A stretch of DNA of 64,000 bases from JAVBUY01 sp031552735. GTDB taxonomy: Bacteria; Bacillota; Clostridia; Christensenellales; Aristaeellaceae. Position 1 is the stretch's first letter. Every line of letters begins with the position of its first letter. The DNA is taken from assembly GCA_031552735.1 (NCBI GenBank), contig JAVBMF010000005.1, positions 1-64,000 on the forward strand, given 5' to 3'. This document shows positions 24,275-31,916 of the stretch, in pieces. The translations under genes and the position numbers were made by a program. Below the pieces are notes generated by a model. That model did no database searches and had not been told where the DNA came from. It saw only the letters and a list, made by a program, of their open reading frames with translations.

Positions 24275-25069
24275 CTATGCGGGAAATTCTCTTTTCCGCT
24301 GCCTGACCAGACTGACGCCCACGCACAGCGCCACAACAATCACCGACAGCCCAATATACAGCGGGTTGGGGCCATACCGCGCAACGCTGCCCGAGGGGAA
24401 GTAGCGAATCGGCGAAAGAAAATTCAGCGCATTTGCGCCTTCGATTTCCACGGCGGCGCCAATCAGGTACGCCGCGATCAGCACGATGGCTGCCAGCCCC
24501 ATGCCGCGCGCATAGGTCTTGGTCAGCGCCGCGCACAGCAGACCGATCGCCACCAGCACCCATTGCGTCAGCAACATACCCACCGATGCCAGCGCGATGC
24601 CGCGCAGCGTCGCCGCCGAAGCGTCCACCGGCAGCATGGACAGCACCGAAAACACTGTGCACACCGTCCATACCACCAATACTTGCGTTGCTGCCGCAAG
24701 CGCTTTGGCACCAAGAATGCGCTCGCGCGGGTGCGGCGTGGTGTAGATGTATTCGGCAGTTTTGTCGCGCAGGTCGCGCGCCGCTACGCCCACGCCGGTC
24801 AGGATCGCGTGCGCGAAGGCCAGCAGTCCGCACCAATAATACATGCACAGGTAGTAGCCCAGCGGCGTGGTGAAATCCACCTGATAGATGCCGAACAGCA
24901 CCTGCGCCAGCGGCGGGATGGCCACCAATGCCGGGGTGATCATGTCCAGATACTGATTGACAAACGGGTATTCCAGAATGCCGAACACCGCGGTCAGACC
25001 GATCAGCGCACACCAGGTGATCAGCCCGCGCCGCATCAGCCGCATCTCTTTGAGAAAAATCGGTTTCAT
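24275..25069 (-). CDS. ABC-2 type transporter permease (second subunit)
   Basis: This 264-residue integral membrane protein has about six hydrophobic segments and no ATPase motif. It fits the ABC-2 permease pattern (a family of drug, lipid and antibiotic exporters) with the cytoplasmic loop R-D-L-R-D-K-T-A-E-Y-I-Y-T-T-P-H-P-R-E-R, which also appears in modified form in the next permease. It is the last gene of a minus-strand operon (TetR, ATPase, two permeases), 16 bases downstream of the other permease. Together they would form a heterodimeric exporter. The substrate is unknown. Confidence 0.82.
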   Translation of the reverse strand: MKPIFLKEMRLMRRGLITWCALIGLTAVFGILEYPFVNQYLDMITPALVAIPPLAQVLFGIYQVDFTTPLGYYLCMYYWCGLLAFAHAILTGVGVAARDLRDKTAEYIYTTPHPRERILGAKALAAATQVLVVWTVCTVFSVLSMLPVDASAATLRGIALASVGMLLTQWVLVAIGLLCAALTKTYARGMGLAAIVLIAAYLIGAAVEIEGANALNFLSPIRYFPSGSVARYGPNPLYIGLSVIVVALCVGVSLVRQRKREFPA

Positions 25070-25085
25070 CTTCGTTCCCTCCCTC

Positions 25086-25877
25086 CTACGCTGCCATCAG
25101 CACATCGCGCCGGGTGTACACGCCATACGCAGCCAGCAGGCACAGCGTCAGACACACAAAGAAGGCGATCAGCGACGCGCCGCTGTAATGGCCGGTGTCC
25201 ATGATCGACCCCGCGCCAAAGTAGGTGAACGGCGAAAGCAGCGCGGTGACGGCATTGCCCACCTTGCGCGAGAAAGCCGCGATGATATAGAAGAGAAAGC
25301 CAATGCCCGACGCCGCGCCGCCGGGCGTGCGGATGAAAGGCCACAGGTTGCCGACCAATGCGCCGATTGCCACGAATGCCATTTGCAGCAGCCAGAAACT
25401 GACCGCGATGCGCCAGAACATGCCGTTGGCGAAGCCGGGGATGCACCCCGCCGCCGAAGCGACCGAGCCGATGACATAACACAGGCCGACCAGCGTCGCC
25501 GCCACCGCTGCCGCCAGCACTTTCGCCAGGAAGATGCGCGTGCGGTTGTGCGGCGTGGTCATCAAAAAGTCGGCGGTGCGGTGTATGTATTCTTTGGTGA
25601 ACACCGAGATGCCGAAAAACAGCCCGTTCATCGCCCCGGCAATCGCCGCGAACGCGGTCAAAAAGCCGTATACGCCCAGTGGTTCGGAGAGGTGGCGCAT
25701 GCTCGCACCGATGCTCTCCATCAGCTCGTTATTTATCTGCATGCTTTGCGCGTACCCGCCGCCGACAATCATGCCGACATACACCGGCAGCATCGCATAG
25801 ATGCACAGCGCCAGCACACCGCCCCACCACAGGATCGCGCCGCGCATCTGACGCAGTTCAAACCGAAAGATGGCCAT
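25086..25877 (-). CDS. ABC-2 type transporter permease (first subunit)
   Basis: This 263-residue protein has about six membrane segments and the loop Y-I-H-R-T-A-D-F-L-M-T-T-P-H-N-R-T-R-I, closely paralleling the neighbouring permease. This loop probably contacts the ATPase. AGGAGGGATCGC precedes the ATG. It starts 10 bases downstream of the ATPase stop. The pairing of two related permeases with one ATPase under a TetR regulator is a common drug or peptide exporter arrangement in Bacillota. No substrate can be read. Confidence 0.82.
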   Translation of the reverse strand: MAIFRFELRQMRGAILWWGGVLALCIYAMLPVYVGMIVGGGYAQSMQINNELMESIGASMRHLSEPLGVYGFLTAFAAIAGAMNGLFFGISVFTKEYIHRTADFLMTTPHNRTRIFLAKVLAAAVAATLVGLCYVIGSVASAAGCIPGFANGMFWRIAVSFWLLQMAFVAIGALVGNLWPFIRTPGGAASGIGFLFYIIAAFSRKVGNAVTALLSPFTYFGAGSIMDTGHYSGASLIAFFVCLTLCLLAAYGVYTRRDVLMAA

Positions 25878-25887
25878 GCGATCCCTC

Positions 25888-26769
25888 CTATTGATAATAG
25901 TGCAGGAATATCTCTTCCAGTGTCGGTTCCTGTATAAAGATATCGGTAACGTCCATCTTCGCCAGCAGTGTCAGCAACTCGGCCACATTGCCCTGGAAGA
26001 TAAAGCTGGCGCGGTCGCCCCGCTGCTGGAAATCGGCCACATGCATGCCGTCAAATGCCTGCGCGTTGACCGGCTGACTGGCGGTCAGCTCGATGCGCTT
26101 ATAGCCTTGCTCGCGCAGTTCGCTGACCTTTTGCAGACCGATGAGCTTCCCTTCCTTGAGGATGGCGACGCGCTCGCACAGGCGTTGCACCTCGCTTAAC
26201 ACATGCGAGGAAAACAGGATTGTGACACCCTTCGCGTTCTCCTCGCGCAGGATATCAAAGAACGTCTGCTGCACCAGCGGGTCAAGGCCGCTGGTCGGCT
26301 CGTCAAGAATCAACAGCTTGGGCTCGTGCATCAGCGCACAGACGATGCCCACCTTTTTCTTGTTGCCAAAGGACAGATCGGCGATCTTGCGCGTCACATC
26401 CAGATGCAGGCGCTGCGCCAGTTCCAGCCCGCGCGCGTTGCTCTTTTGGCCAAACAGCGCGGCGGTATAGTCCAGCAGCTCGCGCACCTTCATGCCCGCG
26501 TAGTAGTTGGATTCGGCGGGCAGGTATCCCACATCCTTGGCAATGCGCTCGGCGTCGCGGATGCAGTCCATGCCCAAGATGTTCGCGCTGCCACCGGTCG
26601 GACGAATCAGCGCCATCAGCGTGCGGATGGTGGTGGATTTGCCCGCGCCGTTGGGCCCGATAAAGCCAAAGATTTCGCCTGGTTCCACAGAAAAGCTGAC
26701 ATCCTCGATGCCTCGATACTTGCCGTAAAACTTGGTCAGACCCTTCAGGTCAATCACCGGCTGTGCCAA
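25888..26769 (-). CDS. ABC transporter ATP-binding protein
   Basis: This 293-residue protein energises the two downstream permeases. Walker A is G-P-N-G-A-G-K-S-T (38-46), the signature is L-S-F-G-N (132-136, a variant of LSGGQ common in this export class), and Walker B is L-L-I-L-D-E-P (152-158), followed by S-S-H-V-L-S-E with the switch histidine. About 80 residues after the core form the C-terminal regulatory extension found in CcmA/DRA-type exporter ATPases. The start is the TTG at 26769, 8 bases after a GGGGGG site; no ATG lies nearby. The gene follows the TetR-family gene by 18 bases. Confidence 0.9.
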   Translation of the reverse strand: MAQPVIDLKGLTKFYGKYRGIEDVSFSVEPGEIFGFIGPNGAGKSTTIRTLMALIRPTGGSANILGMDCIRDAERIAKDVGYLPAESNYYAGMKVRELLDYTAALFGQKSNARGLELAQRLHLDVTRKIADLSFGNKKKVGIVCALMHEPKLLILDEPTSGLDPLVQQTFFDILREENAKGVTILFSSHVLSEVQRLCERVAILKEGKLIGLQKVSELREQGYKRIELTASQPVNAQAFDGMHVADFQQRGDRASFIFQGNVAELLTLLAKMDVTDIFIQEPTLEEIFLHYYQ

Positions 26770-26787
26770 TGTGCAGTCCCCCCTATC

Positions 26788-27486
26788 CTATTTGTAAAAC
26801 ATGCCGCGCAAAAAGGCCAGATACGCTGCAAACTCTCGCTCAATCTCCTCGTACGTTGTCTCATAGTCCGCCGCGGAATGGCCGCGCCGACCCAGCTCGG
26901 CGGAGTACCCCTGCACCGACCAATAGATCACTTGCAGCGCCTTGTCAACGTCGATATCCTCGCGGAACAGTGATCGGTCAGCGCGCGCCATCATCTGCCG
27001 CATCAGGCCGTCCAGCGGGCTCTCCATGCCCAATAGCTCGTCTGCAAACTCCTGTTTGGCAGAGAAGTACGCGCCCATCAAAAACCGGATGTCCGCGTTG
27101 CCGGACAGCGAGAGCTGCACCGCCTTGAGCGAGATATTCCACAGGTTTTCCAAATAGTCGCGGCTTTCCAGGCTGACATCGGTATACGCGCGCACCACCC
27201 CGGCGGCGGCACGGCGCATCAGGAAGAAGAATAGTTCCTTCTTGGTGCCAAAGTAGAAAAACAGCAACCCCTTGGCGATCCCTGCCTGCTTGCAAATCGC
27301 ATCGGTGCTGGCGCGGCGATATCCTTTCTCAAACTCGGTCATCGCCGCGTCCAGAATGCGTTGCCGCTTATCCGGTTCCAGTGTGTAAATCTTGTGCTGG
27401 GTGTCGTCCCGCGTCAGCAGCGACGCGGTTTCCGCTCCGTTCGCGATGGCACATCCCTCCCCTTCGCGTTTTGACCAGTCAGTCAA
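26788..27486 (-). CDS. TetR/AcrR family transcriptional regulator
   Basis: The N-terminal helix-turn-helix is clear: R-I-L-D-A-A-M-T-E-F-E-K-G, then A-S-T-D-A-I-C-K-Q-A-G-I-A-K-G-L-L-F-F-Y-F, typical of TetR/AcrR proteins. The rest forms a ligand-binding helical domain. It probably represses its own operon with the ABC exporter through the two operators at 27471-27524. The start is a problem: the best ribosome binding site (GGGGAGGG, about 27455) leads to an ATG in another frame that stops after 28 codons. In-frame options are GTG 27504, which is upstream of the predicted transcript start, and TTG 27486, used here, or a rare ATC at 27447. The body of the protein is not in doubt. Confidence 0.85.
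   Translation of the reverse strand: MTDWSKREGEGCAIANGAETASLLTRDDTQHKIYTLEPDKRQRILDAAMTEFEKGYRRASTDAICKQAGIAKGLLFFYFGTKKELFFFLMRRAAAGVVRAYTDVSLESRDYLENLWNISLKAVQLSLSGNADIRFLMGAYFSAKQEFADELLGMESPLDGLMRQMMARADRSLFREDIDVDKALQVIYWSVQGYSAELGRRGHSAADYETTYEEIEREFAAYLAFLRGMFYK
27471..27486. promoter_or_regulatory. TetR operator 1
   Basis: TTGACCAGTCAGTCAA is a near-palindrome that shares half-sites with operator 2, 38 bp away. It lies just downstream of the predicted tetR transcript start. Confidence 0.6.
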
Positions 27487-27495
27487 TTCTCCTGT

Positions 27496-27524
27496 ATTGT
27501 ACACATCGTTGACTGATCAGTCAA
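27496..27524 (-). promoter_or_regulatory. Promoter of tetR-ABC operon with TetR operator 2
   Basis: On the minus strand, TTGACT (27519-27524) and TACAAT (27496-27501) are separated by 17 bases. The -35 lies inside a perfect 16-bp palindrome TTGACTGATCAGTCAA (27509-27524). That palindrome also contains the stop codon of the upstream MFS gene (27517-27519). Confidence 0.75.
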
Positions 27525-28665
27525 TGCTCTTTTTCGGCTTCATCCGCCACAGCCGCCGCGCCAGCAGCGCAGTGGCCAGCCCCGCGATGCCCGCCATGAC
27601 CCAGAAAATCGGCGAAATTGTCGGCATCCTGTCCGACAGCGCGCGCCCGATTAGCCCTGCCGCGGTGCGCGCCAGCCCAAACCCGACCACCGCAGACAGC
27701 ATTTGCGCGGTCGCCCTGCTGCACGACGGCACGGTTTGCTGCACATACTTGGTGATCGAGAACGTCAGCACCACCATACCCCCCGCATGCAGCAGTTGTG
27801 TCGCGAACGCCGCCCATATGCCGCGGCACAGCGCCACCAGCAGCCAGTGCGCCGCCATGCTGACGCCGGACAGCACCAGCAACTTGGGCGCGCCCAGCCG
27901 GTTCAGCAGCCGATCCGCCGCCAGCAGAAAAGGCGCCTCGCTGAGTGTCGCCACCAACACCGACGCGCCATACAGCGCCCGACTGCCGCCCAGCGTATCC
28001 GTAAACAGGCTGGGAAAAAACGCGAAGTACATCCCTTGCGTCATCTGCAGCGCCGCCACCAGCAGCAGCATCCACAGCAGGTCGTGCTGTCGCAGCAGCT
28101 CCTTCAGCCGCCCCTTCTCCCTTTCGCGCGGGCAACTGGGCACCGGCGGCACGCGCCACGCCGCCCACGCGGTCAGCGCCGCCGCGCCAGTCGCCAGCCA
28201 CACAAAGCCGCGCCCATCGCCGCCCAGCGCCAATGCGCTGATGAGCCCGCCCAGCGCAAATGCCGCCATACCCCACAGCCGCAGCGGACCAAACGGCTTG
28301 CCCTGCTCATTCAGCCGCTGCACCAGCATGGTCTCAGACATCGGCGTGATCGCGGTGGCAAAGACCGCGTACGCCGCCACCGCCAATGCCATGCCGGTGA
28401 GCCCGTGCGGAAATGCGTAGAGCGCCACGCAGATAGCCGCACCGCCGGTCAGCACGCGCAAAACGGTGTTCTTCATGCGCAGGCGGTCGGCCAGCGCCCC
28501 CCATAGCGGCTGTGCCGCTACCGCCACCAGCGGCGGCAACGCCACCAGCACGCTGACTTGGCCCAGCGACAGCCCCCGCGCGCGAAAGAACAGTGTGATG
28601 CCGCTGTGATAGATAGCGGCAGCCAGATACTCAGCCACAATATATAGTGTTAATCCGCGCTCCAT
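27517..28665 (-). CDS. MFS transporter
   Basis: This 382-residue protein has about twelve hydrophobic segments in two halves. The loop between helices 2 and 3 is G-A-L-A-D-R-L-R-M-K, a form of the MFS motif A. The family resembles nucleoside/sugar-type or drug-efflux MFS carriers; the substrate is not deducible. AAAAGGG lies 4 bases before the ATG. It sits immediately upstream of, and on the same strand as, the TetR-ABC operon, and its stop codon is inside TetR operator 2. Readthrough could place it with that operon, but it probably has its own promoter. Confidence 0.85.
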   Translation of the reverse strand: MERGLTLYIVAEYLAAAIYHSGITLFFRARGLSLGQVSVLVALPPLVAVAAQPLWGALADRLRMKNTVLRVLTGGAAICVALYAFPHGLTGMALAVAAYAVFATAITPMSETMLVQRLNEQGKPFGPLRLWGMAAFALGGLISALALGGDGRGFVWLATGAAALTAWAAWRVPPVPSCPREREKGRLKELLRQHDLLWMLLLVAALQMTQGMYFAFFPSLFTDTLGGSRALYGASVLVATLSEAPFLLAADRLLNRLGAPKLLVLSGVSMAAHWLLVALCRGIWAAFATQLLHAGGMVVLTFSITKYVQQTVPSCSRATAQMLSAVVGFGLARTAAGLIGRALSDRMPTISPIFWVMAGIAGLATALLARRLWRMKPKKSID

Positions 28666-28838
28666 TTTTCCCTTTTCTCTCTTTTCCGCGCATTTTCGCG
28701 CTCTTTACACCACAACATCTAGTATGGTGCAATGCGCAAATCCCTATTGCAATTGGAAAAAATCTATGCGATAATATCAGTAAGAATAGTTGTTATCATT
28801 TATTCCGAATTTGTTAAATTCTTTCCAAATTCAAAAAT

Positions 28839-28886
28839 ACACTACATATAGGATTGACACGCGCGAACATCCACAATATAATGTTA
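28839..28886 (+). promoter_or_regulatory. Two NrdR-like boxes upstream of nrdD
   Basis: Box 1 (28839-28854, ACACTACATATAGGAT) and box 2 (28871-28886, CCACAATATAATGTTA) match the published NrdR consensus acaCwAtATaTwGtgt at about 13 and 12 of 16 positions. Their starts are 32 bp apart, about three helical turns, as in known NrdR sites. They overlap the -35 edge and the -10 of the promoter. Confidence 0.7.
28854..28882 (+). promoter_or_regulatory. Consensus promoter of nrdD-nrdG
   Basis: TTGACA at 28854-28859, a 17-base spacer and TATAAT at 28877-28882 form a perfect sigma-A promoter, the best in the window. A 110-base leader follows. Confidence 0.9.
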
Positions 28887-28995
28887 ATGCTCTGACTCGG
28901 CAATACGAGGGGATCCCTCCCCTTTCGCATAATATCTTCGTGCACGAACTCAATTTTTCCCAGTGCTTTTTCATCAAACAAAGGAGGATTTCCCC

Positions 28996-31341
28996 ATGTT
29001 GACCAGCATCAAGAAACGCGACGGACGCGAGGTTTCCTTCGATCTTGCCAAGATCGAAGACGCGATATTCAAGGCATTCCAGGCCTCGGGCAGCGCCAAG
29101 GGCCGCGATGTGGCGCATGACGTAGCCACAAAGGTCGAGAAAAAGCTCGAAAACAGCGAAAATATTGGCGTGCCCACTGTCGAAGAAGTGCAGGACGCTG
29201 TCGAAAGCACGCTGATCGAGGAGGGCTTTGTGCGCACCGCCAAGGCCTACATCCTCTACCGCGCGGAGCGCAGCCGCGTGCGCGAAATGAACACGCGCCT
29301 GATGAAAATCTTTGAGGAGATCACCTTCAAAGATGCGTCGGACAGCGATATCAAGCGCGAGAACGCCAACATCGACGGCGACACCGCGATGGGTACGATG
29401 CTCAAGTACGGCAGCGAGTCCGCCAAGCAGTTCTATGATATGTACGTGCTGAATCCCGAGCATTCCGAGGCGCACCGCAATGGCGACATTCACATCCACG
29501 ATTTGGACTTTTTGACGCTGACCACCACCTGCACGCAGATCGACCTGCTCAAGCTGTTCAAGGGCGGCTTTTGCACCGGCCATGGCGTGCTGCGCGAGCC
29601 CAATGATATCTACAGCTATTCCGCGCTGGCCTGCATCGCCATCCAGTCCAACCAGAATGACCAGCATGGCGGCCAGAGCATCTGCAATTTCGACTACGGC
29701 ATGGCGCCCGGCGTGGCCAAAACCTTTGTGAAGTGCTATCGCGGCCATTTGGCCAGCGCGCTGGAACTGCTGGCCGGGGTGCAGGAAGCCGACGTGATCG
29801 CCAAGGATCTGGTCAGCAGCATCAAGAAGAACAACAACCTTGAGCCCACACTGGAGCAGCACGAGCAGTACGACGCGGTGGAATTTGAGCTGCTCAAGCA
29901 GTATGCCGACGAGCCCACTGCCAAGCGTGTGCAGGCTTTTGCGCATGCGCACGCGGTCAAGGAAACCGACAAGCGCACCTTCCAGGCCATGGAGGCGTTC
30001 ATCCACAACCTGAACACCATGCACAGCCGCGCGGGCGCGCAGACGCCGTTCTCCTCCATCAACTATGGCATGGATACCTCGCCGGAAGGTCGCATGGTGA
30101 TCCGCAACGTGATGCTGGCCACCGAGCGCGGCTTGGGCCATGGCGAAACGCCGATCTTCCCGATCCAGATTTTCCGCGTCAAGGAAGGCGTTAGCTACAA
30201 TCCCGAGGACCCCAACTACGACCTGTTCCGCCTGGCGATCCGTGTGTCGGCCAAGCGCCTGTTCCCCAACTTCTCGTTCGTGGACGCGCCGTTTAACCTC
30301 AAGTACTACAAGCCCGGCCATCCTGAAACCGAGATCGCCTACATGGGCTGCCGCACGCGCGTCATCGGCAATACATTCGATCCCTCCAATGAGATCTGCA
30401 ATGGTCGCGGCAATCTGTCCTTTACCTCCATCAATCTGCCGCGCTTGGCCATCCGCGCCAACCACGATTTGCAACAGTTTTTTGACGAGCTGGACCGCAA
30501 GATCGACCTGGTGGTCGGCCAACTGACCGAGCGTTTCGAAATCCAGGCCAGAAAGCGCGTGCGCAACTACCCCTTCCTGATGGGTGAGGGCGTGTGGATG
30601 GGCAGCGAAAAGCTGGGCTGGGACGACGAAGTGCGCGAGGTGCTCAAGCAGGGCACACTGACTGTCGGCTTCATCGGTCTGGCCGAGGCGCTGACCGCGC
30701 TGATCGGTCAGCATCATGGCCAGAGCCAGGCAGCGCAGAACCTGGGACTGGAGATTGTCGGGCATATCCGCGCGCGCCTGGACAAAATCAGCGAGCAAAC
30801 CCAGATGAACTACACGCTGATTGCCACACCAGCCGAGGGACTGTCCGGTCGCTTTGTGCGGATGGATCGCCAGCGCTACGGCGTCATCCCCGGCGTTACC
30901 GATCACGACTATTACACCAACAGCTTCCATATTCCGGTGCATTTCCCCATCAGCGCAATCGACAAGATCAATCTGGAGGCTCCTTACCACGCGCTGACCA
31001 ACGCAGGGCACATCACGTACATCGAGATGGATGGCGACCCGACGCAGAATCTGGACGCGTTTGAGACCGTTGTGCGCGCCATGCACGACGCGGGCATCGG
31101 CTACGGCTCCATCAATCACCCGATCGACCGCGACCCGGCCTGCGGCTACAACGGCATCATCGGCGATAGCTGCCCGCAGTGCGGCCGCGAGGAAAACGGT
31201 CAAAAATTCGAGCGCATCCGCCGCATCACCGGCTATCTGGTGGGCACGCTGGACAAGTTCAACAACGCCAAGCGCGCCGAGGAACACGAACGCGTCAAGC
31301 ACGGCATCAGCCGCGACGCGTCGTGCACCAAGGATGCCTGA
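28996..31341 (+). CDS. nrdD: Anaerobic (class III) ribonucleoside-triphosphate reductase
   Basis: NrdD reduces ribonucleoside triphosphates to deoxy forms under anaerobic conditions using a glycyl radical. The 781-residue product starts with an ATP-cone allosteric domain (about 5-100). It contains the body motifs H-I-H-D-L-D-F and N-Q-N-D-Q-H-G-G-Q-S, and ends with a cysteine-rich metal site (A-C-G-Y-N-G ... C-P-Q-C-G-R). The radical glycine lies in R-R-I-T-G-Y-L-V-G at about residue 746. The ATG follows AAGGAGG. nrdG, its activase, follows by 22 bases. The NrdR-like boxes suggest repression when deoxynucleotides are plentiful. Confidence 0.97.
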   Translation: MLTSIKKRDGREVSFDLAKIEDAIFKAFQASGSAKGRDVAHDVATKVEKKLENSENIGVPTVEEVQDAVESTLIEEGFVRTAKAYILYRAERSRVREMNTRLMKIFEEITFKDASDSDIKRENANIDGDTAMGTMLKYGSESAKQFYDMYVLNPEHSEAHRNGDIHIHDLDFLTLTTTCTQIDLLKLFKGGFCTGHGVLREPNDIYSYSALACIAIQSNQNDQHGGQSICNFDYGMAPGVAKTFVKCYRGHLASALELLAGVQEADVIAKDLVSSIKKNNNLEPTLEQHEQYDAVEFELLKQYADEPTAKRVQAFAHAHAVKETDKRTFQAMEAFIHNLNTMHSRAGAQTPFSSINYGMDTSPEGRMVIRNVMLATERGLGHGETPIFPIQIFRVKEGVSYNPEDPNYDLFRLAIRVSAKRLFPNFSFVDAPFNLKYYKPGHPETEIAYMGCRTRVIGNTFDPSNEICNGRGNLSFTSINLPRLAIRANHDLQQFFDELDRKIDLVVGQLTERFEIQARKRVRNYPFLMGEGVWMGSEKLGWDDEVREVLKQGTLTVGFIGLAEALTALIGQHHGQSQAAQNLGLEIVGHIRARLDKISEQTQMNYTLIATPAEGLSGRFVRMDRQRYGVIPGVTDHDYYTNSFHIPVHFPISAIDKINLEAPYHALTNAGHITYIEMDGDPTQNLDAFETVVRAMHDAGIGYGSINHPIDRDPACGYNGIIGDSCPQCGREENGQKFERIRRITGYLVGTLDKFNNAKRAEEHERVKHGISRDASCTKDA

Positions 31342-31363
31342 TTGATCTGCGGGAGGCACTATC

Positions 31364-31870
31364 GTGGACGTACGCATCTTCGGGGTACAGTCTGATTCCA
31401 TTGTGGACGGCGTCGGGTTGCGCCTAGCGATCTTTTTGCAGGGCTGTGAGCACAATTGCCCGGGCTGCCACAATCCCGATTCGCACGCGCTGGGCGGCGG
31501 CACCGTCACCACCACCGACGCGGTGTTGTCACAGCTTAGCAGCAATCCGCTTCTGGCCGGCATCACGCTGTCCGGCGGCGAGCCGTTGTTGCAGCCCAAG
31601 GCCTGTCTGGCACTCGCCGAAGGCGCGCATCAACTGGGCAAAACCGTGTGGCTATACACTGGCTTCCTGTGGGAGAACCTGCTGGAAGCGGCCGACCCGG
31701 ACATCATGGCGCTGCTGCGGCAGGTCGATGTGCTGATCGATGGGCCATTTGTGCTGGGCGAGCGCACACTGGAACTGCGTTATCGCGGCAGCCGTAATCA
31801 GCGCGTCATCGACGTCCCGGCCAGCCTCAAACATGGCGGCATCGTACCTTGGAAGATGCCGGAGTGGTAA
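31364..31870 (+). CDS. nrdG: Anaerobic ribonucleotide reductase-activating radical SAM protein
   Basis: NrdG uses a 4Fe-4S cluster and S-adenosylmethionine to generate the glycyl radical on NrdD. The 168-residue product carries the radical-SAM motif C-E-H-N-C-P-G-C (C-x3-C-x2-C) near residues 28-35, and the SAM-contact stretch T-L-S-G-G-E-P near 67-73. Length is normal. The start is GTG 31364, 7 bases after GGGAGG. It is cotranscribed with nrdD and followed by a terminator. Confidence 0.96.
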   Translation: MDVRIFGVQSDSIVDGVGLRLAIFLQGCEHNCPGCHNPDSHALGGGTVTTTDAVLSQLSSNPLLAGITLSGGEPLLQPKACLALAEGAHQLGKTVWLYTGFLWENLLEAADPDIMALLRQVDVLIDGPFVLGERTLELRYRGSRNQRVIDVPASLKHGGIVPWKMPEW

Positions 31871-31876
31871 AGCGCA

Positions 31877-31906
31877 AAAGAACGCCCACACATGTGGGCG
31901 TTCTTT
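31877..31906. terminator. Bidirectional terminator between nrdG and the 31917 gene
   Basis: AAAGAACGCCCA (31877-31888) pairs perfectly with TGGGCGTTCTTT (31895-31906) around a 6-base loop, with T-rich flanks on both strands. Confidence 0.9.
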
Positions 31907-31916
31907 CTTCTCAATT

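Larger units (their letters stand above)
28666..28995. promoter_or_regulatory. AT-rich intergenic region between MFS and nrdD genes
   Basis: This 330-base stretch is clearly more AT-rich than its surroundings. Besides the main nrdD promoter and boxes listed separately, it has a possible second plus-strand promoter: TTGCAA (28747-28752), 17 bases, GATAAT (28770-28775). No open frame with a ribosome binding site was seen. Confidence 0.45.

Noticed and set aside
28831..31599. A 922-codon open frame antisense to nrdD
   Set aside because: It is a shadow of GC-rich codon usage in nrdD, has no start signal and spans the nrdD promoter and part of nrdG.
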